A stretch of DNA of 64,000 bases from an uncultured Lachnospiraceae bacterium (GTDB lineage Bacteria; Bacillota; Clostridia; Lachnospirales; Lachnospiraceae). The notes beneath the pieces were generated by a model that saw nothing but the letters and a program-made list of their open reading frames with translations, was not told where the DNA came from and ran no database searches. Made by a program: the position numbers and the translations under genes. The stretch spans positions 1 through 64,000 of the forward strand of contig CAMWFQ010000004.1 of the NCBI GenBank assembly GCA_947173495.1. The letters run 5' to 3'. Shown one piece after another: positions 1 through 7,589 of this stretch (the stretch's first letter is position 1; each line of letters opens with the position of its first letter).

Positions 1-94
1 GAATAATTTGCCTGAAAAGTGACATTGGACGAGGGTAATAGTTTGCTGTTTAACATATACGGGAAGCCTGCATCCGCAGGATACCCCGGAGGGA

Positions 95-913
95 GTGAAG
101 GAGCGGCTAGAGCAGCAGCCGCCCCGTTCCTTTGCGGGGCATTCCGTCAGCGTCAGTGATGTGCTGGTATTTTACAGGAAAGGCACGGTTATCTCTTACT
201 ATGTGGAAAAAACGGGATTTACGGTGATAGAAAATTTTATCCATAAAGAAAGCGGTCCGTCAGGAGCAGCAGTCTCCATCGACACAACCAATTTTAAAAT
301 CGAAGGGAAAGCCGGGAGCTGGCTTGCCTTTGACAGTATCAGGCTGGAAGGGCAGGAGTTTTTCCTGATGGAACATGAGGCTTACGGGAAGGAAGCCGCA
401 TGGGTGGTGGTAGACGAGGCCGGGCGGCTGGCGGCGGATAACGTGCGGAATGGCTTTGATGGGGAAGTGCGGGGGAAGCTGGAAGAGTACCTCCGCACTT
501 CACAGCCGGAAGCGGAGGGGCGCTGCAGGGAAGGAACCCGGCCACAGCCTGGACCTGAACCGTCAGAACCGGAAAGAGCGCAAATCTGTCAGGAGGAAAT
601 GAAGCCGCACCAAAAAGAATCCGGGGAAGATATGCCAAAGCTTGATAACTGGCAGAAATATATGGAAAACGGGGAATACCTAAGGAGCGCAGAGATCAGC
701 GGGGAGCAGAATTATAACCTGATTGACGGAAGGAAAAACAACGGATATAAGGCTCCGCCCGTGGCAAAGAGTATGCCGCCGAAAGAGAAACCGCAGGGCA
801 GGTCTTCGGTGCTGGCAAAGCTCCACAAAAAACAGGCGGAGATTGCAAAGAGCAGTGGGAAAAAGGAGCGGCAGGCAGCGGTGGAAAAGGATGTGGAGCG
901 GGAACGGAAATAG
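95..913 (+). CDS. YodL/DUF4316-type mobile-element protein, 5' end damaged
   Basis: Accessory protein of the kind found in clostridial conjugative elements; its biochemical role is unknown. Residues ~12-60 carry a YodL-like block (GHSVSVSDVLVF) and residues ~195-220 a DUF4316-like block (SAEISGEQNYNLIDG), separated by a Glu/Pro-rich linker. Homologous-looking coding sequence continues upstream of the GTG at 95 (about 53-94, including GSLHPQDTPEG). That frame runs into a TGA at 20-22 and has no usable start, so the native N-terminus appears lost by deletion or frameshift. The GTG is the only start available and its Shine-Dalgarno spacing is poor. The domain names rest on recognised motifs, not a search. 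The gene lies at the window edge beside the mobilisation module, which fits an element accessory role. Confidence 0.55.
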   Translation: MKERLEQQPPRSFAGHSVSVSDVLVFYRKGTVISYYVEKTGFTVIENFIHKESGPSGAAVSIDTTNFKIEGKAGSWLAFDSIRLEGQEFFLMEHEAYGKEAAWVVVDEAGRLAADNVRNGFDGEVRGKLEEYLRTSQPEAEGRCREGTRPQPGPEPSEPERAQICQEEMKPHQKESGEDMPKLDNWQKYMENGEYLRSAEISGEQNYNLIDGRKNNGYKAPPVAKSMPPKEKPQGRSSVLAKLHKKQAEIAKSSGKKERQAAVEKDVERERK

Positions 914-954
914 AAAAAGGGAGTGTCCGGCTGTGGCCGGATGCTCCCTTTTTT
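914..954 (+). terminator. Rho-independent terminator
   Basis: A 13-bp stem (GGGAG..TCCGGC pairing with GCCGGA..GCTCCC, two wobble pairs) with a short TGTG loop is followed by a T6 run. It is flanked by A5 on the 5' side, so it may also act for the converging DUF1349 gene. Confidence 0.85.
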
Positions 955-978
955 CTGGAAGAAAATCATATTTCCCTA

Positions 979-1581
979 TTAGTCTGGCTGCTGCCCATCA
1001 TGGGCTTTCCATTGGCATTCTGTAATCTCCATGTCAGTAAAAACCGCTTTAAAGGAAGAATCTTCCGGTGAACAGGCATAGATACCAAAGCGGATTTTTC
1101 CATTGCCTTTGTCCATATGGCAGATACGCATCTGGCTGAAATTTACGCCGTCTTCGGAACATTCAATACAGTAGTCGTCTTCCCGGCGGCTAAAGCGGTA
1201 CCACATAGATTTTATGGCGGCAGAAACAGCGGTAGTCGCCCAGTCAGAATACCCGCCATTCGTTACAACGCTGCCTAAATGCTGGAAAGATTCGTTTTCA
1301 TATTCGATGGAACCCTTAAGCCAGTTTTCGCTGTCCAGATACATAACAATGCCGCATTGGTCAAACCGGTGATGGCTTTCGGAAAAATCTGTTTTCACTA
1401 TGAAACTGAAAAATTTCTCATCCGTTTCCATTTGAAAAACCGGCGCATTATCATTTTGGAAATGATAGTAGGTCCTCTGCCATAAGTCAGTGTGGGGCGC
1501 TGTGGTAATTTCTATCCTGCTGTCGTCAATGTGGAAGCTTTTCGGCTGTCTCGTCCATTGGAATTTAGAAATATCCATCAT
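979..1581 (-). CDS. DUF1349 family protein (concanavalin-like fold)
   Basis: A 200-residue protein without signal peptide or membrane segment, matching the DUF1349 family (a concanavalin A/lectin-like beta-sandwich sometimes annotated as a regulator of enolase). Recognisable blocks are the N-terminal KFQWTRQPKSF, the central DQCGIVMYLDSENWLKGSIE and the C-terminal IRFGIYACSP. The length is normal for the family. Start ATG at 1581 is preceded by GGAGGAAAG at good spacing. It is convergent with the YodL-like gene and shares its orientation with the relaxase, as a passenger of the mobilisation module. Its role is not established; carbohydrate binding is a guess from the fold only. Confidence 0.8.
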   Translation of the reverse strand: MMDISKFQWTRQPKSFHIDDSRIEITTAPHTDLWQRTYYHFQNDNAPVFQMETDEKFFSFIVKTDFSESHHRFDQCGIVMYLDSENWLKGSIEYENESFQHLGSVVTNGGYSDWATTAVSAAIKSMWYRFSRREDDYCIECSEDGVNFSQMRICHMDKGNGKIRFGIYACSPEDSSFKAVFTDMEITECQWKAHDGQQPD

Positions 1582-1659
1582 ATACTTTCCTCCATAAAAT
1601 CTACAAAGTCTTTTCGGTTATCCTATCACATTGGATTGCTGCTGGCAAGATTATTCCCT

Positions 1660-3318
1660 TTATTCCCGTACTTGCTTATGTGCCGGTCTGCTGTTCGTAA
1701 GTCCCAGCGCGGCATGGATATTGGTACATACAGTATCCAGTTCTTTCTTCTGCTCACGGTAGGAATAATATCTCTCCTGCCTTTCTTTTTTCTCTGCCAG
1801 CAGCTTTTCCTTCTCCGCTTTCAGCGTCTGCAGGGTGGGAAGCTTCCCATCGCCTGCTTTCTCCTTCAGGAATTTCAGTGCAGTTTCATACAGCGCAATC
1901 TTTGCAGAGTTTTCCTGCCGGAACTGCGCTTTGTTTTTGGATTTCTGTAATTGTGCGTATACGGATTTATTGGCAAGGTACTGTCCGGTATAATGGATCT
2001 GCTCGTTGACCTGCCGGAGCCTTGCTTCGGTGTCTTTTAACTCCTTTAAGGAAGAAGAAGTCTGTCCCCTTAATTCAGCAAGCCGCCCTTCCATGCTTTC
2101 AAGGGTGTCATACCCATGCTCCTGCACATAGGAAAGGGTCTTTGCCATGTTCTGCAGGTTGGAAAGCTTCACTTTATTTGCGTAGGCCCTGCTCTGCTGG
2201 GCTTTGATACAGTTCTGTAAATCCGTTACCAGACGGAGCCCGGATTTCTCAAACGGGGCAGTGGATGTGTCCATACCAGCAGAAATTTCATGCTGGTTGA
2301 CAGAAGGCTTCCTGCTGCGAATATTTTCTTTCGGCAAAATTTCTTTCTGCACAGTCTGGTCTTTTTCTATATTTTTAAGCCGGGAATTATTCCCAATCAG
2401 TTCCATAAGATAATCTTTTTTGTAGTGTGTCCCAAGGTTCCTGCCGGTAATCGGTTTATCCCGGTCAGGGTGGAGGTAGCTGAACCTGCCCCGGCTGATT
2501 TTAAATATGATGTTGAATTTCTCTGAAAGTATCTGTTCAAATTCTTTCAGGTCATGGGCGGAGGCGGCAGCTTCCTCAATCGAAGTGCGGAGGTATTCCT
2601 TCTGTGTCTGGAAGACGGTGATGCGCGGCGTGATGCCCTCTGAAAGCATCTGTCTGTTGCGCTCCTCCAATTTTTTCTGTCCGGTCCGTTTCGCATGGTA
2701 TTCTTTTTCCGTCACCTTCCGTTCCGCTTTGGTGAGCAAATTCACCTGATGGAGATTTTCCCGCTGGCATAAATCCATGAGAGACTGTTTCAGGCAAACG
2801 AGATAATTGTTTGTCAGGTGATGCTTGCGCCCGGCGCGAGAGTCGCAGTCACGCTCCATAAAGTCCTGCCGCTCCACATCATTTTTCCGCAGGCTGTTGA
2901 TGACGATATGCACATGGATGTTGCCGCTGCCATTGTGCCCGTCCATATGGGTGCAGACAAGGGCCTGATGCCCGGGGAAATTTTTCCTGCAATATTCCAG
3001 CCCAAGCTGCTGCGCTTGCTCCCCGGTCAGCCCGCATTCATCCCTGTCTTTCGGATCGAAGCTGATGATGTAGTGGTGGGATTTGATCTCGTCATAGGTC
3101 CGGTTTTTATGGAAGCGGGCATTCAGTTCCTTACATTCCATATCAAAAGAAAACGGGTCACATTCCACCCCGTCAAGGTAATATTCTTCCCGGAGCTGCG
3201 TATTTCCGTTTTCATCAAGGATTGGTTTCCCGGTATATTCGTCATGCTGGAAAATGAGGTAACGTTGTGCTTCCCCATAATCTGCATTCTTACTTGCTAT
3301 GTGTTTGAGTATCGCCAT
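1660..3318 (-). CDS. MOBP-like relaxase (mobilisation nuclease)
   Basis: Relaxase that would nick oriT and pilot single-stranded DNA during conjugative transfer. Residues ~1-220 form the relaxase/VirD2-like domain with the metal-binding motif HMDGHNGSGNIHVHIVIN (HxD...HxHxxxN). A likely nicking tyrosine sits near the N-terminus in RYLIFQHDEYTG. Residues ~340-530 are predominantly charged helix or coiled coil, as is usual for the C-terminal part of these proteins. Length 552 aa is typical. The start overlaps the end of the upstream mobC-like gene by 29 nt, indicating translational coupling. No coupling protein or type IV secretion genes are visible, so transfer may need functions to the left of the window or from a helper element. 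Confidence 0.92.
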   Translation of the reverse strand: MAILKHIASKNADYGEAQRYLIFQHDEYTGKPILDENGNTQLREEYYLDGVECDPFSFDMECKELNARFHKNRTYDEIKSHHYIISFDPKDRDECGLTGEQAQQLGLEYCRKNFPGHQALVCTHMDGHNGSGNIHVHIVINSLRKNDVERQDFMERDCDSRAGRKHHLTNNYLVCLKQSLMDLCQRENLHQVNLLTKAERKVTEKEYHAKRTGQKKLEERNRQMLSEGITPRITVFQTQKEYLRTSIEEAAASAHDLKEFEQILSEKFNIIFKISRGRFSYLHPDRDKPITGRNLGTHYKKDYLMELIGNNSRLKNIEKDQTVQKEILPKENIRSRKPSVNQHEISAGMDTSTAPFEKSGLRLVTDLQNCIKAQQSRAYANKVKLSNLQNMAKTLSYVQEHGYDTLESMEGRLAELRGQTSSSLKELKDTEARLRQVNEQIHYTGQYLANKSVYAQLQKSKNKAQFRQENSAKIALYETALKFLKEKAGDGKLPTLQTLKAEKEKLLAEKKERQERYYSYREQKKELDTVCTNIHAALGLTNSRPAHKQVRE

Positions 3319-3682
3319 GAAAATCTCCTGCCATCTTAATCACTTCATATTTCATTTCATAAATCTGTGCAATGCACCTGTTTATCGCCTGCCGCATTTC
3401 CTGAGAGTGGATTCCTCCCTGGTTAAAGTGGCGGGCAATTTGATTCAGATTGCTCCCGATTTTCCCTAACTCTGCGACCAGCTTTTTTAGTTCCGGCACA
3501 TCTGCCACAATCTCATACTTGACGTTTACTTTCCCTTTCATTACCTGTTTTCGGAGAAATTCTGCAAGGGGCAGCCCTGTCTTGCGGGCATTTTCCATGA
3601 TGATTTCATACTCTGTGTCAGTGAAGCGGAGCATGGCACAGTGGCTGCGCTTTAATTCTTTTTCTTTTTTCGGTCTTGCCAT
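3290..3682 (-). CDS. MobC-like relaxosome accessory protein
   Basis: A 130-residue basic protein with the plasmid mobilisation (MobC/ribbon-helix-helix) pattern: a lysine-rich N-terminus (MARPKKEKELKR), a central helix-rich DNA-binding part (FTDTEYEIIMENARKTGLPL) and the characteristic LGKIGSNLNQIARHFNQGG near residue 90. Such proteins help the relaxase melt and nick oriT. I chose ATG 3682 because the family starts at MARPKK; longer reading upstream has no support. The gene lies directly upstream of the relaxase, overlaps its start and faces the hairpin-rich putative oriT, as expected for a mobCA operon. Confidence 0.88.
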   Translation of the reverse strand: MARPKKEKELKRSHCAMLRFTDTEYEIIMENARKTGLPLAEFLRKQVMKGKVNVKYEIVADVPELKKLVAELGKIGSNLNQIARHFNQGGIHSQEMRQAINRCIAQIYEMKYEVIKMAGDFHGDTQTHSK

Positions 3683-3699
3683 TTCGTATCCTTTCCCGT

Positions 3700-3910
3700 G
3701 ATGGAGCTGGACAGCGCTGCCATGGAATGGCAGCACTGTCGTGCTTCATCACGCTGCGAGAGTGTAACGGTAGCCAGTTCTGCATATCCGGAGGATATGC
3801 CACCGAGGGTATGGGGCGCGGAGGCCCCATCAAGTAAGCCGGAGTGGCTCAAAACGCACGAAGTGGGTTTTGAGTTACGCAGGCGAAACTTGCTCTTCGG
3901 GAATTGAAAG
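3700..3910. other. putative origin of transfer (oriT) region
   Basis: Non-coding DNA immediately upstream of mobC holds four successive inverted repeats: 3710-3723/3727-3740 (13 of 14 paired), 3782-3789/3793-3800, 3811-3817/3824-3830 and 3848-3855/3867-3874. The last is followed by GAAACTTGCTCTTCGGGA. Hairpin arrays next to mobC-relaxase genes are the usual form of oriT. The nic site cannot be fixed from sequence alone. Confidence 0.6.
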
Positions 3911-4326
3911 CCCTCCTATAATAAAAGCCGATTTGAGATAACCTGTGCTACCGCACGGGAAAGAAAAATTTTGAGAAAATGTAGATTGGCAGGGAAGGGG
4001 GAAGTGGTGGCAGCGGGCAAGGGCAGCAAAGCTGCGCTTGCGTAAGAGCGCTCCCGGAGCGAAGCGGCGGGATACGGTATGTGCGGAGGAACGGAGCGCA
4101 TTCCGTAAGCGACTGGGTGGGGAAAGCGTGGATAGCTGCACGATGGAGCGGAATGGTGCAGCCAAAGAAAGCATAGCGAGAGCAAAGCAGGGATATTAAA
4201 ATAGGGAAACTGGGAATATTGGGGAATTTAAATAAGGTAGTCATTTTCTTGAAATGCTGTCTTGTTTTTATGATATTGGATTTGATACAATGTAAATCAT
4301 AAAAATATGAGAAAGGCAGAAACAGC
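3911..4326. other. hairpin-rich intergenic stretch, no gene
   Basis: No supported gene. Between about 4010 and 4200 there are several short perfect hairpins with small loops (for example GCAGC-AAA-GCTGC type and GCGCT...AGCGC), resembling those at 15835-15977. From 4200 on the sequence is AT-rich and carries the likely promoter of cobO. Confidence 0.5.
4262..4291 (+). promoter_or_regulatory. possible sigma-70 promoter of cobO
   Basis: TTGTTT (4262-4267) and TACAAT (4286-4291) are separated by 18 nt, 35 nt before the cobO start. It is a weak match, offered as the best candidate. No riboswitch is evident here. Confidence 0.3.
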
Positions 4327-4854
4327 ATGGTGCATTTATATACAGGAGAGGGAAAAGGGAAGACCAGCGCGGCAATCGGGATTTGTATACGGGCGGCGGG
4401 ATGGAACAGGCAGATTTGTTTTGCGCAGTTTATGAAGGGAAATGATACGGGAGAGGTGCATGTGCTTGAAAGTTTGCCCGCTGTGACAGTTCTGCGGAGC
4501 AGGAAGAATTTCGGTTTTTATCATTCCATGTCCGGGGACGATAAAGCAGAGCTTACGGATATCCATAATGAAATTCTGGACAGGATTTTGGAAATTGCAG
4601 AAAGCGGTAAGTGTGATATGATTATTCTGGATGAAGTGACGTACCCGGTAAAATGGAATTTACTGGATATGGAAAAGCTGCAAAGGCTTCTGGAGATGGG
4701 GAAAGGAGAGTCGGCAGGGAAGATGGAACTGGTGCTGACCGGCCGGGGCGCGGAGGATGTTTTGTCAGATGCTGCCGATTATATTACGGAGATGGTATGT
4801 GTGCGCCACCCTTTTGAAAAAGGGGTGAAGGCGCGAAAAGGGATTGAATTTTAG
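4327..4854 (+). CDS. cobO: corrinoid adenosyltransferase, CobO/BtuR type
   Basis: ATP:cob(I)yrinic acid a,c-diamide (or cobalamin) adenosyltransferase, which attaches the 5'-deoxyadenosyl upper ligand to the reduced cobalt of corrinoids. The P-loop GEGKGKTSA lies at residues 7-15, as in CobO. Further family blocks are QFMKGNDTGE, the acidic IILDEVTYPVKWNL near residue 100 and ELVLTGRGA near 140. At 175 aa it is slightly shorter than many CobO proteins because it lacks the N-terminal arm. It lies just upstream of the riboswitch-controlled operon with a MetH-activation-like gene between, suggesting a separate transcript that serves the same pathway. Confidence 0.93.
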   Translation: MVHLYTGEGKGKTSAAIGICIRAAGWNRQICFAQFMKGNDTGEVHVLESLPAVTVLRSRKNFGFYHSMSGDDKAELTDIHNEILDRILEIAESGKCDMIILDEVTYPVKWNLLDMEKLQRLLEMGKGESAGKMELVLTGRGAEDVLSDAADYITEMVCVRHPFEKGVKARKGIEF

Positions 4855-4862
4855 CGGTTAAG

Positions 4863-5573
4863 ATGGAAAGGAGTATGGCGGCAGAGATGGCGGCTTTTTT
4901 TACAGAACTGCTGGATGGCTTTTTGAAGGCAGACTTTTTGAAGATGGTGCATAAGAAATTTCATTATGGGGAGGAGCAGTTGGAAACTCTGATGGCTGTT
5001 GCCAGGGAAATGCTGCCGGTTATACATGAGGAGGCTTTCTGGGAAAGAGGAGTGGAACACAGTTACGGGGGAGCGCAGGGAGAACCTGGCATGGTCTGTG
5101 AAGAGGTTGTGATGTCTTTGGGGAAGGGATTGGATGACCTGCAGGAAAATTACAGCAGGAAAGGAATGCTGTTGGAAAGTTATATGCTGGAGACTTTAGC
5201 CAGTGAATTATTATTGCGGGGTTACAGCGCTTATAACCGATATGTCGGGATGGAAGGGAAATGGCATGTGGCAAGGTATCATTTCCCCGGGAGTGAGGAA
5301 AAATTTCCTTTGGAAATATTGCCGGATATATTAGGGAAATTGAGTGACAAGGTAAAATGTAATAGCTGCTTTTACATGAATCCAAAAAAAAGTGTGGCTT
5401 TTGTGGCCGAACTGACACAGGATATGGCAGTCCATTGTGAGGGCATTTGTATAGGATGCGGCAGGAAAAATTGCCCCAATAAGATAGCGGAGAACCCGGC
5501 AGAAAGCCGCCTGATGGCAAAGGCGGATATACCATTGAACTATGGATATGGCAGGATTTTTGGGAAAATCTAG
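4863..5573 (+). CDS. MetH activation-domain-like protein with Cys-rich C-terminus
   Basis: A 236-residue soluble protein starting 9 nt after cobO, so probably co-transcribed with it. Residues ~75-185 resemble the S-adenosylmethionine-binding reactivation domain of B12-dependent methionine synthase: a helix-rich LLESYMLETLASELLLRGY, then ARYHFPGSEEKFPLEILPDI and the CFYMNPKKSVAFVAELT strand. The C-terminus contains a CEGICIGCGRKNCPNK cysteine cluster (CxxxCxxCxxxxC) that could bind a metal or Fe-S cluster. Stand-alone versions of this domain occur in Clostridia, where they are thought to act with corrinoid proteins. Assignment is by pattern, and activity on any particular corrinoid enzyme is inference. 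Confidence 0.6.
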   Translation: MERSMAAEMAAFFTELLDGFLKADFLKMVHKKFHYGEEQLETLMAVAREMLPVIHEEAFWERGVEHSYGGAQGEPGMVCEEVVMSLGKGLDDLQENYSRKGMLLESYMLETLASELLLRGYSAYNRYVGMEGKWHVARYHFPGSEEKFPLEILPDILGKLSDKVKCNSCFYMNPKKSVAFVAELTQDMAVHCEGICIGCGRKNCPNKIAENPAESRLMAKADIPLNYGYGRIFGKI

Positions 5574-5622
5574 GGGAACTATGCGGTTAAGGTATTTTAT
5601 TGTAACGGAAAGCAGTCGCTGT

Positions 5623-5668
5623 CATCTGGCAGCAAAGAGCCCAACACATCTGGCAGCAAAGAGCCCAA
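5623..5668 (+). repeat. tandem 24-nt direct repeat upstream of operon promoter
   Basis: A 22-nt identical sequence occurs at 5623-5644 and again at 5647-5668, separated by CA. It ends 8 nt before the -35 box of the cbiK operon promoter. It could be a recent duplication or an activator-binding pair. Confidence 0.8.
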
Positions 5669-5676
5669 AACCATAT

Positions 5677-5704
5677 TTGACATATATATAAAATATGCTA
5701 TACT
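5677..5704 (+). promoter_or_regulatory. sigma-70 promoter of the cobalamin operon
   Basis: A consensus -35 TTGACA (5677-5682) and a -10 TATACT (5699-5704) are separated by 16 nt. Transcription would start near 5711 and run directly into the cobalamin riboswitch. Confidence 0.8.
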
Positions 5705-5769
5705 TTATAGAAATTGAATAAATAACGTTCAGGTGTCAGGACAATGCAGTATTCATATATGCAATACGC

Positions 5770-5960
5770 ATAGCATGTGTTTAGGCATTGGTTCTGGTGA
5801 AAAGGGAAACAGGTGCAAATCCTGTACGAACTCGTCACCGTAATTAGGGAGCAGAAGCCGATATGTCACTGGATGGCAAAGAGAAATTGATCCGGGAAGA
5901 CGGCGGATGCGCTGGTTTGTTTACAAACCTCGATCTTTAAGCCGGGAGACCTGCCTGAAT
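5770..5960 (+). promoter_or_regulatory. cobalamin riboswitch (AdoCbl class)
   Basis: The leader has the conserved blocks of the cobalamin riboswitch in order: GGTGAAAAGGGAAACAGGTG around 5796-5815, AATCCTGTACGAACTC around 5818-5833, ATATGTCACTGG near 5861-5872, GGGAAGACGG near 5894-5903 and the B12 box GCCGGGAGACCTGCC at 5941-5955. It lies between a strong promoter and a terminator ahead of cbiK. Adenosylcobalamin binding is therefore expected to repress the whole downstream operon, probably by premature termination. Confidence 0.93.
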
Positions 5961-6015
5961 GTTGTACGGAAACGTTTGTTTCAGGCCACGAGTAATTGGT
6001 TGTACGTTTGAACTT

Positions 6016-6048
6016 GCAGAAAGCGTCTTTGCGTTCTGCAGGCTTTTT
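6016..6048 (+). terminator. possible expression-platform hairpin
   Basis: GCAGAA..CG pairs with CG..TTCTGC (6016-6039) and is followed by AGGCTTTTT. It sits just downstream of the B12 box and could belong to the riboswitch expression platform. Confidence 0.4.
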
Positions 6049-6095
6049 AGCATAAGGATGTCGCGCGAAGCGTGTCATCCGTTGTTTGTGTACAA

Positions 6096-6140
6096 ATCCT
6101 TTACCATAGCAGTGGCCAGGCCATGGTAAGGGATTTTTTT
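6096..6140 (+). terminator. intrinsic terminator of the riboswitch leader
   Basis: A 12-bp stem (6096-6107 pairing with 6123-6134, one G-U) with a 15-nt loop is followed by T6-7. It ends about 40 nt before the cbiK start, so it is the likely off-state of the cobalamin riboswitch. Confidence 0.88.
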
Positions 6141-6181
6141 ATACAATAAAATTCTGCGAAAAGCAGAGAGAAAAGAGGAGA

Positions 6182-7489
6182 ATGGAAATGAAAAGGAAAT
6201 TAGTTGCTGGTTTATTGATTGGAGTAATGACCTGCTCTCTGGTTCTGACAGGGTGTTCCGGGGATAGTCCGGCTTCAACGGCAAATGTGTCGGAGAGCGA
6301 GGGCGCAGAGGCGCAGCCGGAAACAGAAAATGCGCAGCCGGAAGCGGAAAGTGAGCCGGAGCAGACAGAGGCGGCAGACGGGGAGAGTGGAGCAGGGGCA
6401 GAAAGCGGCGCTGACACCGATCAGGCGGCAGCCGATGAGGTGGCGGATTTGATTGACGCAATTTATGTTCAGACAAGGACAGATGAGACGGACGGGCAGT
6501 GTGCCAGGGCAAAGGAGGCATGGGACGCGCTGACAGATACCCAGAAGGAAATGGTGGAAGGTGAAAATGCCGACCCGGATTATTTTGGCAGGGATACCGG
6601 TGACGCATCGAAGGATGACCCCCGCAATCAGGACGAGATTGGGGAGAATGAGATTCTGGTGGTCAGCTTCGGAACTTCTTTTAATGACAGCCGCGTGGCT
6701 GATATTAAGGGAATTGAAGACGCCATACAGGAGGCGAACCCGGACTGGTCCGTGCGAAGGGCATTTACCGCACAGATTATCATTAACCATGTGCAGGCAC
6801 GGGATAATGAGTTTATCGACAACATGGATCAGGCACTGGAACGCGCGGCCCAAAATGGGGTGAAGAATCTGGTGGTGCAGCCTACCCATCTGATGCACGG
6901 TGCGGAATATGATGAATTGATGGAATCGGTGGAAGCTTATCAGGATAAATTTGAGACGGTAAAGATTGCGGAGCCCTTGCTTGGCGATGTTGGTGCAGAT
7001 GCCTCAGTTGTCAATGAGGATAAGGCAGCGGTAGCGGATGCGATTCTCGCGGCAGCTGTGGCGGATGCGGGCTATGGAAGTCTGGCAGAGGCACAGGAAG
7101 ATAACACGGCATTCGTGTTTTTAGGACATGGCACTTACCATACAGCAAAGGTAAGTTACAGCCAGATGCAGACGCAATTGACGGACATCGGCTGTGTTAA
7201 TGCTTTTGTCGGAACAGTGGAAGGCGACCCGGAAGAAACCGCTTGTGAGACAGTGATGGAGGCAATTGCCAAGGCCGGCTATACGAAGGTGGTTCTGCGC
7301 CCGCTGATGGTAGTAGCAGGCGACCATGCAAACAATGACATGGCAGGAGAGGATGAAGATTCATGGCTGAGTACGTTCAAAGCATCTGGTAAATTTGAAA
7401 GTGTGGACGCGCAGATCAGCGGACTTGGTTCGATTCCTGCAATTCAGGAATTGTATGTACAGCATACAAAGGATGCGCTGGAGCAGTGA
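6182..7489 (+). CDS. cbiK: lipoprotein sirohydrochlorin cobaltochelatase CbiK
   Basis: Anaerobic cobaltochelatase of the CbiK family, which inserts Co(II) into sirohydrochlorin at the entry to the anaerobic B12 pathway. The chelatase domain spans about residues 155-430, with ILVVSFGTSFNDSR, the His-bearing QPTHLMHGAEYDEL (~232), FLGHGTYH (~313) and VVAGDHANNDMAG (~376). Unlike cytoplasmic CbiK it begins with a lipoprotein signal (lipobox VLTGC, cysteine ~23), followed by a Glu/Ala-rich linker (~30-80) and a small helical segment (DALTDTQKEMVEG). The protein should therefore sit outside the membrane. Periplasmic CbiK in Desulfovibrio and surface IhtB in Porphyromonas are known precedents. RBS AGAGGAG precedes ATG 6182. 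It is the first gene after the riboswitch and is followed by importer genes. Confidence 0.93.
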   Translation: MEMKRKLVAGLLIGVMTCSLVLTGCSGDSPASTANVSESEGAEAQPETENAQPEAESEPEQTEAADGESGAGAESGADTDQAAADEVADLIDAIYVQTRTDETDGQCARAKEAWDALTDTQKEMVEGENADPDYFGRDTGDASKDDPRNQDEIGENEILVVSFGTSFNDSRVADIKGIEDAIQEANPDWSVRRAFTAQIIINHVQARDNEFIDNMDQALERAAQNGVKNLVVQPTHLMHGAEYDELMESVEAYQDKFETVKIAEPLLGDVGADASVVNEDKAAVADAILAAAVADAGYGSLAEAQEDNTAFVFLGHGTYHTAKVSYSQMQTQLTDIGCVNAFVGTVEGDPEETACETVMEAIAKAGYTKVVLRPLMVVAGDHANNDMAGEDEDSWLSTFKASGKFESVDAQISGLGSIPAIQELYVQHTKDALEQ

Positions 7490-7589
7490 CGGAGAAGGCA
7501 TGGCTCAGCAGACGGGGATAAAAGGCGGCAGTGAAGGTATCCGACTGCTGTAGAGAAATGCTCCGGAAAAGTTGAAAGAGGAGTTATTA

